Source of the DNA: Candidatus Mcinerneyibacterium aminivorans
GTDB taxonomy: Bacteria; Macinerneyibacteriota; Macinerneyibacteria; Macinerneyibacteriales; Macinerneyibacteriaceae
Reading direction: 5' to 3'
NCBI GenBank assembly: GCA_008086245.1
Contig: VSIX01000040.1
Span: forward strand, 1-40,615
DNA: 40,615 nt
The notes under the pieces were generated by a model. It made no database searches, was not told the DNA's origin, and worked only from the letters and a program-made list of their open reading frames with translations. A program made the position numbers and the translations under genes. Shown here piece by piece: positions 1 through 7,004 of the stretch; positions within the stretch are counted from its first letter, which is position 1, and each line of letters opens with the position of its first letter.

Positions 1-486
1 ATCAACGAATATAAAAATCTATACCAGATAACCATTTCCTTCGAAAAAGAACCTGTATTTAATAAAATGATTTTAAATGACCCTTATAGAATAGTTGTGG
101 ATATTGAGGATTCAACTATTACCCCTCCAAAAAAAAATATATATATTGATAGAGACCCTTTTCAAAGAGCTGTAGTCGCCCAGTTTGACAACAACACAGT
201 TAGATTTGTTCTTGAGTTAACCAGAAAATTAAATCATACAGTATCTAAAAAAGATAACTCCATAGTGGTTACAATAAAATATCCGAATGAAGATAAAATA
301 GATAGATTAAGCCAAAATGTTGAAATAAAATTGGTTCCAAGAGAATCCAGCATTACCCTTTCAAAAATTAATATTGGTACTAATATAAAAGTTCTAAACC
401 AAAAAGGAAAATGGGCTTTAATTTTACTGCCGGATGGACAAAATGGTTGGATAAAAAAAGACAATCTTGATATTAAACAAAATTGA
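1..486 (+). CDS. AMIN/SH3-domain envelope protein, 5' end missing
   Basis: The reading frame is open from the first base of the window, so the gene starts upstream; 161 codons and a TGA stop are present. The central part (around YRIVVDIED and VRFVLELTRK) resembles an AMIN domain, a periplasmic module that targets proteins to peptidoglycan or envelope complexes. The last 40 residues look like a bacterial SH3 domain ending in GWIKKDNLDI, similar to the SH3 repeats of the next gene. The stop overlaps the TTG start of the NlpC/P60 gene by 4 bases, implying translational coupling and a shared envelope role. Domain assignments rest on pattern resemblance only. Confidence 0.6.
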   Translation: MNEYKNLYQITISFEKEPVFNKMILNDPYRIVVDIEDSTITPPKKNIYIDRDPFQRAVVAQFDNNTVRFVLELTRKLNHTVSKKDNSIVVTIKYPNEDKIDRLSQNVEIKLVPRESSITLSKINIGTNIKVLNQKGKWALILLPDGQNGWIKKDNLDIKQN

Positions 487-1580
487 AAAAGATAATTTTA
501 TTATTCATTTTATTTCTATTTTCGATCCTTGTAATTTTTTCTTCCTCTCTTAGTTTTGATTTTAAATCCGATTTTGTTCAGATAAGATTTCAGGATATTA
601 ACATAAAAAATATTAGCAAGAACAGACATCAAAAAACTATAACTCTAATTTCCTATGAGCGGCTCGATGAAGATTTCAAAGTAATTGATTATAAAATTAT
701 TAAAACTGTCAGAATATATGATAATAAAATAAAAATTCAATTAAGAAAAAATAGAAACTATCTATTGGAAAACGAATCATTAATAATTTTTTATAACTAT
801 CCTCAGAATGGAATTGTATCTGAAGAAGTAGTGGAAGTATTCAAAAAAGCAAAAAATAACTCGGATAAAGTTACTGAAATACTAATGGGTACTTATATAA
901 AAATATTAAAAAGTAAAAATGATTATTATTATGTGGAAATTCCAGAACAGAGTAATTATAGGGGCTGGGTGCAGGAAAAAAAAATTAACCTGCTTACAAA
1001 GCATAAAATAAAAAAAGAGTTTAATAAGATAGTACATAAAAAATGGATCGATTTGCATACTGATAGCGGAAAAATTAAACTTTCAGCAGGAACAAAATAT
1101 AAAATTATTGATGATAAAGCAAATAAAATCTTAATCGAACTTCCAACCGGGCTCAAGGGCTGGGTTTCAAAAAATAATATTTTTCAACCGGATGCTTCAA
1201 ATAATATTTTAGCCATACGAGATAAAATAATTAATACTTCAAAAAAATTTCTGGGTGTGCCCTATAAATGGGGAGGAACCTCCTCCAACGGCCTGGATTG
1301 TTCCGGTTTTATCTATCTGGTTTTTAAAATTAATGGGATATCAATTCCCAGAGACTCGACACCACAGTATAAGTTTTCCAAAAATATCCAGATTGATCGC
1401 ATAAAAAAAGGCGATCTAATATTTTTTCAAACTTATAAAAGGGGTCCTTCACATGTAGGAATATATCTTGGAGATAAGCGTTTTATTCATGCCTCTACAA
1501 ATAATGGGGTAATAATTTCAAATTTAAATCAAAAATACTACAGTAAAAGATTTTATGGGGCGGGTAGAATAGTGCAGTAG
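483..1580 (+). CDS. secreted NlpC/P60 peptidoglycan endopeptidase with SH3 domains
   Basis: Predicted cell-wall hydrolase that cleaves peptide stems of peptidoglycan. The start is TTG at 483, which puts a Lys-Lys plus hydrophobic signal peptide (about residues 1-22) at the N-terminus. Two SH3b-like repeats follow: about 133-170 (ending RGWVQEKKINLL) and about 197-235 (ending KGWVSKNNIF). The NlpC/P60 domain fills the C-terminal third: the nucleophile Cys273 lies in LDCSGF, His324 in SHVGIY and a third polar residue, His336, in FIHAS. All expected catalytic positions are intact. SH3 domains probably bind the wall and position the enzyme. It is coupled to the preceding AMIN/SH3 gene, and a hairpin begins at its stop codon. 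Confidence 0.88.
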   Translation: MKKIILLFILFLFSILVIFSSSLSFDFKSDFVQIRFQDINIKNISKNRHQKTITLISYERLDEDFKVIDYKIIKTVRIYDNKIKIQLRKNRNYLLENESLIIFYNYPQNGIVSEEVVEVFKKAKNNSDKVTEILMGTYIKILKSKNDYYYVEIPEQSNYRGWVQEKKINLLTKHKIKKEFNKIVHKKWIDLHTDSGKIKLSAGTKYKIIDDKANKILIELPTGLKGWVSKNNIFQPDASNNILAIRDKIINTSKKFLGVPYKWGGTSSNGLDCSGFIYLVFKINGISIPRDSTPQYKFSKNIQIDRIKKGDLIFFQTYKRGPSHVGIYLGDKRFIHASTNNGVIISNLNQKYYSKRFYGAGRIVQ

Positions 1581-1608
1581 TACGGGAAAACTTTTCCCGT
1601 ACCACTGC
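1574..1608. terminator. hairpin between convergent NlpC/P60 and hppA genes
   Basis: A 17-base inverted repeat (1574-1590 and 1592-1608, one G/T-type mismatch) centres on ACGGGAAAACTTTTCCCGT and overlaps the TAG stop of the NlpC/P60 gene. The inner A/T pairs would open to form the loop. It lies in the 53-bp gap between convergent genes and may terminate both. The T-tract expected of an intrinsic terminator is weak on the plus side. Confidence 0.55.
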
Positions 1609-1633
1609 AAAAACAATATATTTGAATTATTTT

Positions 1634-3790
1634 TTAAAAGTTTAACCAGCCATATACAACTACTAATCCGGCAACAACTACTGATACCATACTCATAAGC
1701 TTTATCAAAATATTTAAACTTGGTCCTGTGGTATCCTTAAATGGATCTCCTACGGTATCCCCGATTACAGAAGCACTATGAGCATCACTTCCTTTTCCAC
1801 CGTACTCACCTGTTTCGATATACTTCTTTGCATTATCCCAGGCACCACCCGAGTTAGCCATAAATATCGCCAGCACAAAGGCGGTTATTAAGGTACCTGC
1901 TAAAAGTCCCATGACCCCTGGAACCCCTAATATTAAACCAACTATAACCGGCACCACAACTGAAAGCAATGAAGGTAATATCATCTCCTTTAAAGCACTT
2001 TTTGTACTAATTTTTATACAGGATCTGTAATCCGGTTCTGTTTCTCCTTCTAAAATTCCATCCATTTCCTCAAACTGTCTTCTTACTTCTTCCACCATCT
2101 CTTCTGCAGCACGTCCCACTGCATTTATAGTCATACCCCCGAATACAAATGCAAGCATTCCACCTAAAAACAACCCGATAAGTACAGCTGGATTAGCAAG
2201 ATTAATATTAAAATGTATCATAAAATCTTTTAGTGCAGCATCAACAATTTTCACTCCATTGGATAATTCAGTTAATCCCTTAAACTCCATCAATGACATT
2301 TTTACTTCCTGCATGTAAGCCGCAATTAAAGCCAGTGCTGTTAGAGCAGCTGAACCTATAGCAAAGCCCTTACCGGTAGCTGCTGTAGTATTTCCTAAAG
2401 AATCAAGAGCATCTGTTCTTTCTCTCACTTCTGGAGGGAGATTGGTCATTTCTGCATTTCCCCCAGCATTATCAGCAATTGGACCATAGGCATCTGTCGC
2501 CAGTGTTATACCCAAAGTGGAAAGCATCCCAACAGCTGCTATAGCAACTCCAAAAAGCCCTTTTGAAGGATCAGCCATTCCCCCTGCAGCTACATAGCTA
2601 CCCAGAATTCCTAATGTTACTGCTACAACGGGAATCATTGTAGATATCATTCCAACACCTATTCCACTTATAATTACAGTAGCAGGTCCAGATTGGGCTG
2701 ATTTTGCAATTTTCCTGGTCGGTTTGAAAGCATAGGAAGTATAATACTCTGTCGATTTACCAATTATTATACCAACAATAAGACCTATAATTATCGAACC
2801 AAACACTCCTAGCGCTACTGGAAGAACAAATTTCACAATTATATAGGAAATAACAACTATTAATCCGGCAGTAAGGTAGGTACCTTTATTTAAAGCTTTA
2901 ATTAACTCTTCCATTTCTGCACCTTCTCTTGTTCTTACCGTTAATATTCCTATAATCGATAATATTATCCCTGCTCCGGCAATAATCATTGGAAGAACTG
3001 CTCCGGCATAACCATAGCCTGCAGCAACACCAAGTGCAGCTGCAGCCAGAATAGAACCGAGATAAGATTCAAAAAGATCCGCTCCCATTCCTGCAACATC
3101 CCCAACATTATCTCCGACATTGTCAGCTATTGAAGCAGGGTTCTTGGGGTCATCCTCGGGCAAATGCGCTTCAATTTTCCCTACAAGATCTGCTCCTACA
3201 TCAGCAGCTTTAGTATAAATTCCTCCTCCAACCCTTGCAAATAAGGCCTGCAAAGAAGCTCCTATACCAAAGCTAAGCATTATTGTAGTTGTTTTAGCAA
3301 GACCCAGACCAACTAAATGATGTAATATATAGAACCAAATTGAAATATTCAACAGTCCCAGCCCTACAACAGTTAATCCAAGAACCGAACCACTTCTAAA
3401 GGCAATTTTCAAAGCACCATCAAGCGATGTTCGGGCTGCATTTGTTGTTCTTACTGAAGCCAGTGTAGCAGTATTCATTCCAAAATAACCGGATAAAGCT
3501 GAAAAGAATCCTCCCGATAAAAAAGCAAAGGGCAGCCATCCCGATTGTAATTTCATAAGATAGGAAAGAATCAAAAAAAGTACAAAAGTACAGCCAAAAA
3601 CAATTGTAACTACTTTATACTGCTGCCATAAATATGCCTTAGCACCATCTCTTACATGAGCTGCAATCTCATCCATCTCTTTTGTTCCTGTATCTTTCTT
3701 CTTCATATTTTTATGAAAAACATATGCAACAATAAGAGCAATTATCGATGATAATGGTGCAATAAAATATAAATAATGTAATTTGTCCAT
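1634..3790 (-). CDS. hppA: K+-dependent membrane pyrophosphatase (ion-pumping)
   Basis: Integral-membrane PPase that couples PPi hydrolysis to export of Na+ and/or H+. The 718 residues form about 16 hydrophobic segments. Family signatures are intact: [18 protein letters not shown] (188-205), DNVGDNVGD (223-231), a second acidic cluster [18 protein letters not shown] (433-450) and the C-terminal [14 protein letters not shown]. Ala470 and Gly473 in [10 protein letters not shown] are the residues typical of the K+-dependent subfamily, where K+-independent enzymes have Lys and Thr. Glu241 in DLFESY sits where Na+-pumping members keep their gate glutamate, so Na+ transport is possible, but sequence alone does not settle the ion. 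An AAGGAGG RBS and its own promoter lie upstream. Confidence 0.95.
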   Translation of the reverse strand: MDKLHYLYFIAPLSSIIALIVAYVFHKNMKKKDTGTKEMDEIAAHVRDGAKAYLWQQYKVVTIVFGCTFVLFLILSYLMKLQSGWLPFAFLSGGFFSALSGYFGMNTATLASVRTTNAARTSLDGALKIAFRSGSVLGLTVVGLGLLNISIWFYILHHLVGLGLAKTTTIMLSFGIGASLQALFARVGGGIYTKAADVGADLVGKIEAHLPEDDPKNPASIADNVGDNVGDVAGMGADLFESYLGSILAAAALGVAAGYGYAGAVLPMIIAGAGIILSIIGILTVRTREGAEMEELIKALNKGTYLTAGLIVVISYIIVKFVLPVALGVFGSIIIGLIVGIIIGKSTEYYTSYAFKPTRKIAKSAQSGPATVIISGIGVGMISTMIPVVAVTLGILGSYVAAGGMADPSKGLFGVAIAAVGMLSTLGITLATDAYGPIADNAGGNAEMTNLPPEVRERTDALDSLGNTTAATGKGFAIGSAALTALALIAAYMQEVKMSLMEFKGLTELSNGVKIVDAALKDFMIHFNINLANPAVLIGLFLGGMLAFVFGGMTINAVGRAAEEMVEEVRRQFEEMDGILEGETEPDYRSCIKISTKSALKEMILPSLLSVVVPVIVGLILGVPGVMGLLAGTLITAFVLAIFMANSGGAWDNAKKYIETGEYGGKGSDAHSASVIGDTVGDPFKDTTGPSLNILIKLMSMVSVVVAGLVVVYGWLNF

Positions 3791-3831
3791 CCGATTAACC
3801 TCCTTAAAATTATTAATCCCCTTTTAACATA

Positions 3832-3859
3832 ATCTTAAATAATAAAGAAGGTTTGTCAA
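3832..3859 (-). promoter_or_regulatory. sigma-70-like promoter of hppA
   Basis: Reading the minus strand, TTGACA (3859-3854) is separated by 16 bases from TAAGAT (3837-3832), followed about 40 bases later by the AAGGAGG RBS of hppA. The -35 box is a full consensus match. Confidence 0.6.
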
Positions 3860-3954
3860 TATATTTATTTAAAGATTCAAATAAGAATAAAAAGATATTT
3901 GATATTTAAAAGTAATCCGAACATATGGATTAAATATTGATATATATGTAGATG

Positions 3955-3976
3955 GGGGCATCTTAATCGATGCCCC
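3955..3976 (-). terminator. hairpin downstream of the small orphan gene
   Basis: GGGGCATC (3955-3962) and GATGCCCC (3969-3976) form a perfect 8-bp GC-rich stem with a 6-base loop, 7 bases after the stop of the upstream minus-strand gene. No T-run follows on the minus strand, so it may be a 3' stabilising hairpin or an attenuated terminator separating that gene from hppA. Confidence 0.5.
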
Positions 3977-3983
3977 TAATATA

Positions 3984-4352
3984 TTAATTTCTTATTTTTT
4001 TATTGGTCTTTTCATTATGTTTTTCAAGGTGAACATATCTTTTATAAGCTGAATCAGCAAATCTTTTCAGGACATTCCTAAGATCTGAGTTCTCCCATAT
4101 TTCTTTAAAAGTTTCGTTCGTTTTAAGGCGCTTATCAATTTTAAAATTTTTTTCATTACCGGGTTCAAAATTTACCGAATAGCCATCAATTTCAATTTCT
4201 TCATAATCCTCCAGAGCTCTGTCCAAAAAAGATGTAACAATAGAAGAAAAATTTCTCATTAAATCCGAAACATCCTCTGCGGAGCTAACCTTTTCTCTTA
4301 ATTCTGGTGAATACTTGCGTTCAAGCTTAGAAAAAGACCTTTGTGTACCCAT
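3984..4352 (-). CDS. uncharacterised 122-residue protein
   Basis: Not recognised. The chosen start is the ATG at 4352, because AAAGGAGG lies 4-5 bases upstream of it; a longer in-frame reading would run through that RBS and into the promoter. The protein is charged and probably soluble: no signal peptide or membrane segment, a predicted helical N-half (KLERKYSPELREKVSS, SDLMRNFSSIVTSFLDRALEDY), a short beta-like stretch (EEIEIDGYSVNFEPG) and a basic helical C-terminus. It is a single-gene unit with a strong promoter upstream and a hairpin downstream, and stands apart from hppA. No function is proposed. Confidence 0.7.
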   Translation of the reverse strand: MGTQRSFSKLERKYSPELREKVSSAEDVSDLMRNFSSIVTSFLDRALEDYEEIEIDGYSVNFEPGNEKNFKIDKRLKTNETFKEIWENSDLRNVLKRFADSAYKRYVHLEKHNEKTNKKIRN

Positions 4353-4380
4353 AAAACCTCCTTTAGTTTTCCATTTAATT

Positions 4381-4409
4381 ATTATAACAGTGTTTACATA
4401 TCTTTTCAA
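4381..4409 (-). promoter_or_regulatory. strong promoter of the 122-residue orphan gene
   Basis: On the minus strand, TTGAAA (4409-4404), a 17-base spacer and a perfect TATAAT (4386-4381) precede the RBS and ATG at 4352. Confidence 0.7.
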
Positions 4410-4537
4410 TATTTTATTAAAACTGCTTTGTAAATAATATTATAAAGTTTATAATAAAATATACTTATGAAATAATTTCTGTAAAGTAGAAACACCAATT
4501 TTTTTAAAAAATTTTATAATATTTTTCAAGGAATTAC

Positions 4538-4566
4538 TTGACAAATATCAAAATTAATATTATAAA
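4538..4566 (+). promoter_or_regulatory. promoter of tRNA-Asn
   Basis: TTGACA (4538-4543), a 17-base spacer and TATAAA (4561-4566) lie 18 bases before the mature 5' end of tRNA-Asn, the expected arrangement for a singly transcribed tRNA gene. Confidence 0.75.
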
Positions 4567-4584
4567 TATACCTGTCAGTAAGAA

Positions 4585-4656
4585 TCCTCCGTAGCTCAAC
4601 GGTAGAGCATTCGGCTGTTAACCGAAGTGTTGTAGGTTCAAATCCTACCGGAGGAG
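4585..4656 (+). tRNA. tRNA-Asn (anticodon GTT)
   Basis: Full cloverleaf: acceptor TCCTCCG/CGGAGGA, D arm GCTC..GAGC, anticodon stem TTCGG/CCGAA with loop CTGTTAA giving anticodon GTT, and T arm GTAGG TTCAAAT CCTAC. The discriminator is G. CCA is not encoded (CTTT follows), so a CCA-adding enzyme is required. Confidence 0.95.
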
Positions 4657-4659
4657 CTT

Positions 4660-4901
4660 TCTTTTTTTCACCTCACTGTCTGTGTAACTTTATCCTGTTA
4701 TCTGCAAAAAATATTTTTGAAAGTTCAAAATTCAGTCAACAGAATACAGATAACAAGTATAACCACATTACATAAAATTGTTTTTAAAAGCAACATTCAT
4801 TACCGAAATTATCCCTGTTAATTTTACAAGCTATTCCCTATTTACTTTTACTATTCACTAAAAAATCCTAAAAGCAATTTTAAAATTGTTTATCTGAATC
4901 T
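4660..4901. other. AT-rich spacer without recognisable gene
   Basis: The first third of the gene-free kilobase after tRNA-Asn. A T-run (around 4663-4669) immediately follows the tRNA, but no hairpin, open frame with an RBS, or repeat was recognised in this part. It ends at the hairpin at 4902-4935. Confidence 0.5.
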
Positions 4902-4935
4902 AATTAAAAAAATCTCGATAGAGATTTTTTTAATT
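4902..4935. terminator. perfect 15-bp hairpin, terminator-like
   Basis: AATTAAAAAAATCTC (4902-4916), loop GATA and its exact complement (4921-4935), so each strand carries a T-run inside the 3' arm. It is AT-rich but uninterrupted. It lies about 250 bases after tRNA-Asn, and its last four bases form the start of the heptamer array. Confidence 0.5.
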
Positions 4936-4956
4936 CGCAATTCGCTATTCGCCATT

Positions 4957-5230
4957 CAGACTGTAAAGAAATAGATAATTTGAATATTATATAGAAATGT
5001 TAATAAATAAGTCATGCTGAAAAAACCATGCACTGCCCTTTCTTATGGGTCGGCTTGACCGGAACTTGTTTCAGGGTTGTTTCAGCATCTTCTATAATTG
5101 ATGATATATAGTCTTTTAGAGTAGATCCTTCCCTTTCTTATGGAAAGACTTGTCTGGAAATAAATTCAGGATGACTGTTTTCTAAAAATTTTGACTATTC
5201 ATTATTTAGCTGGTATTTCTTTACAGCCTG
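4957..5230. mobile_element. MITE-like element A, 274 bp, CATT target duplication
   Basis: The ends are 17-bp terminal inverted repeats: CAGACTGTAAAGAAATA at 4957-4973 and TATTTCTTTACAGCCTG at 5214-5230, one mismatch. CATT flanks both sides (4953-4956 and 5231-5234), consistent with a 4-bp target-site duplication inside the heptamer array. There is no coding capacity. Inside, CCCTTTCTTATGG occurs twice (5036-5048 and 5131-5143) within palindromic segments (ATGCTGAAA..TTTCAGCAT, and ATCC..TTCAGGAT), so the core looks like two diverged copies of one unit. The transposase that mobilises it is not in this window. Confidence 0.75.
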
Positions 5231-5241
5231 CATTTGCAATT

Positions 5242-5621
5242 GAGCCTGTCTAAAAACTATTTTTATGATTAAAAAATAAATACAATTATATAAATAATCA
5301 CTTTTCAAATATTTCCGCTATATAAATCCTAAAGTTTTTAAATTATTTACATTAAGTATCTTTTTGTTAATCGCACTTATGGCTTAATGAACGCTTATAA
5401 TCTTGATTAAAAAAAATTGTTGTCTGAGTCCTACAAAGCAGGACGAGTTTAATTATTTTAGTGAATAAGCCATTAGTAAGATCTAAGCAAACAAGTTGGA
5501 CCTTTAGGACAGGGCAGGAATTACAGAAACAATTTAAAACTTTTGGGTTTTATGTTATAACACATCGAATAAATAATGTATAATACAAATTTCATAGCAG
5601 TTTTAGTTTTCAAACAGCCTC
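5242..5621. mobile_element. MITE-like element B, copy 1, AATT target duplication
   Basis: A 380-bp element with terminal inverted repeats GAGCCTGTCTAAAAACT (left) and AGTTTTCAAACAGCCTC (right), flanked by AATT on both sides (5238-5241 and 5622-5625). A second copy in the same orientation lies at 13887-14272, alignable end to end with scattered substitutions and small indels. The core contains a small hairpin (5428-5444, GTCCTAC/GCAGGAC). No intact open frame was found. The GAGGCTGTC type of terminus with a 4-bp duplication resembles ends seen in IS1182-like elements, but that assignment is tentative. Confidence 0.82.
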
Positions 5622-5684
5622 AATTCGCAATTCGCCATTTGCCATTTGCAATTTAAAATTGCGTAGTGATTTATTACAATTTCC

Positions 5685-5712
5685 TTGAAATTAAAAATAG
5701 TATTCCTATAAT
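5685..5712 (+). promoter_or_regulatory. promoter of hpt-sirtuin operon
   Basis: TTGAAA (5685-5690), a 16-base spacer and TATAAT (5707-5712), followed by GGAGG at 5726-5730 and the hpt ATG at 5736. The leader is short, about 17 bases, with no room for a riboswitch. Confidence 0.7.
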
Positions 5713-5735
5713 TTAATCAACTTATGGAGGTAATA

Positions 5736-6275
5736 ATGGAAAAAGATATTGAAAGAATTCTTATTGAAGAATCACAAATTCAGAAAAAGGTAAAGGAATT
5801 AGCAGACCGGATCAGTAAAGATTACCGAAATGGAAACATTCTTTTAATTGGTATATTAAAAGGTTCTGTAATCTTTATGTCTGATTTATCGAGAAACCTG
5901 GATTTGAATGCTGAATTTGAATTTATGGATGTTTCTTCCTACGGGAACAATACATATTCTTCCGGAAATATCAGAATAAACTACGATGTTAAATATGATG
6001 TTGGCAACAAAGATATATTAATTGTAGAAGATATTATTGATACCGGAAGAACTCTTAACAAAATTATAGAAGTACTAAACTCAAAGAATCCCAATTCTCT
6101 TCGTATTGCTACATTACTTGATAAACCTGATAGAAGAAAAGTTAATATTGATATAAGTTATAAGGGATTTGAAATACCCAATGAGTTTGTTGTTGGATAC
6201 GGCCTCGACTATGCAGGTAAATATAGAAATCTTCCTTATATTGCAGTTTTAAAAGAAAAAATTTATCAAAATTAA
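5736..6275 (+). CDS. hpt: hypoxanthine phosphoribosyltransferase
   Basis: Purine salvage enzyme joining hypoxanthine or guanine to PRPP to give IMP or GMP in the cytoplasm. The 179 residues match the usual bacterial length. The PRPP-binding signature VEDIIDTGRT is at about 97-106, the LKGSVIFMSDL loop at about 41-51, and a C-terminal DYAGKYRNLPYIAVLK segment matches the family. The start chosen is ATG 5736, because the earlier in-frame ATG at 5724 overlaps the GGAGG RBS at 5726-5730. It is the first gene of a two-gene unit; the sirtuin begins 3 bases after its stop. Confidence 0.93.
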   Translation: MEKDIERILIEESQIQKKVKELADRISKDYRNGNILLIGILKGSVIFMSDLSRNLDLNAEFEFMDVSSYGNNTYSSGNIRINYDVKYDVGNKDILIVEDIIDTGRTLNKIIEVLNSKNPNSLRIATLLDKPDRRKVNIDISYKGFEIPNEFVVGYGLDYAGKYRNLPYIAVLKEKIYQN

Positions 6276-6278
6276 ATT

Positions 6279-7004
6279 ATGGACGATAAAATTAAAAAAT
6301 TAGAAGATTTATTAAAAAATTCAACTTATACTGTAGCCCTTACTGGTGCAGGTGTATCTACCGATGCAGGCATCCCCGATTTTAGGGGGAAAAACGGAAT
6401 TTATAAATCCAAAAAATATGATCCTCAGAAGACATTTGATTATAATTACTTTAAAAAAGATCCTTCCCATTTTTTCAAATTTTCTAAAGAACTTTTAACC
6501 CAAATAGATGAACTTGAACCCACCAAAACACATTACTTTCTTGCCAAACTGGAAGAAAAAAACATCCTAAAAACCTTAATTACACAAAATATCGACAATC
6601 TTCACATTAAGGCAGGCTCAAAAAATATAATTCACATTCATGGCACATACAATAAGGGGCACTGCCTTAAATGCAACAGAGAATATAATTTTCAATGGAT
6701 GAAAATAAATTTAATTGAAAAAGAAAAGCTGATATGTGAATGTGGCGGAATAGTTAAACCCGATGTGGTCTTTTTTGGAGAACCTGTAAAGGATATAGAA
6801 AAAGCATTTAATGAAGTTAAAAAAGCAGATGTTCTGCTAATATTGGGATCCTCTTTAACAGTTCAGCCAGCAGCAATGTTTCCACTTTTCAGTTCTGCAA
6901 CAAAAATAATCATCAATAAAGGTAATATTGGAATACCTGAAGAAGAAATTGATCTCTTTATAAAATCAGATCTGAATGAGGCCGTATCAAAAATAAATAT
7001 TTAA
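6279..7004 (+). CDS. NAD-dependent protein deacylase, Sir2 family
   Basis: Sirtuin that removes acyl groups from protein lysines using NAD+. The 241 residues carry the Rossmann signature GAGVSTDAGIPDFRG (about 23-37), TQNIDNLH, the catalytic His in HIHGT, a zinc module CLKCN..CECGG (CxxC and CxC) and VKPDVVFFGE followed by LGSSLTVQPA. The start ATG lies 3 bases after the hpt stop without a clear Shine-Dalgarno sequence, so translation is probably coupled to hpt. The final codons overlap the end of the convergent barrel-protein gene by 4 bases. Substrate class (acetyl or longer acyl) was not resolved. Confidence 0.92.
   Translation: MDDKIKKLEDLLKNSTYTVALTGAGVSTDAGIPDFRGKNGIYKSKKYDPQKTFDYNYFKKDPSHFFKFSKELLTQIDELEPTKTHYFLAKLEEKNILKTLITQNIDNLHIKAGSKNIIHIHGTYNKGHCLKCNREYNFQWMKINLIEKEKLICECGGIVKPDVVFFGEPVKDIEKAFNEVKKADVLLILGSSLTVQPAAMFPLFSSATKIIINKGNIGIPEEEIDLFIKSDLNEAVSKINI

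Larger units (their letters stand above)
4932..5654. repeat. heptanucleotide array (NATTYGC) split by two insertions
   Basis: Units of the form NATTYGC occur in register in three pieces. Before the first insertion are AATTCGC, AATTCGC, TATTCGC and CATT (4932-4956). Between the two insertions are CATTTGC and AATT (5231-5241). After the second are AATTCGC, AATTCGC, CATTTGC, CATTTGC and AATTT (5622-5654). Deleting each inserted element together with one copy of its flanking 4-mer joins the pieces into one uninterrupted array of eight units. The array therefore predates both insertions. Confidence 0.85.

Noticed and set aside
481-490. Frameshift joining the AMIN/SH3 frame and the NlpC/P60 frame into one gene
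   Set aside because: The second frame starts with a textbook signal peptide directly at the overlap, so two separate secreted proteins are more likely than one broken gene.
4932-5654. CRISPR-like repeated short motifs
   Set aside because: The 7-bp units are contiguous, far too short for CRISPR repeats, and the long intervals between them are two mobile elements with inverted ends; no cas genes are present.
5636-5735. Purine riboswitch ahead of hpt
   Set aside because: The promoter lies about 24 bases before the ATG, leaving a leader too short for an aptamer, and no three-way-junction motif was seen.
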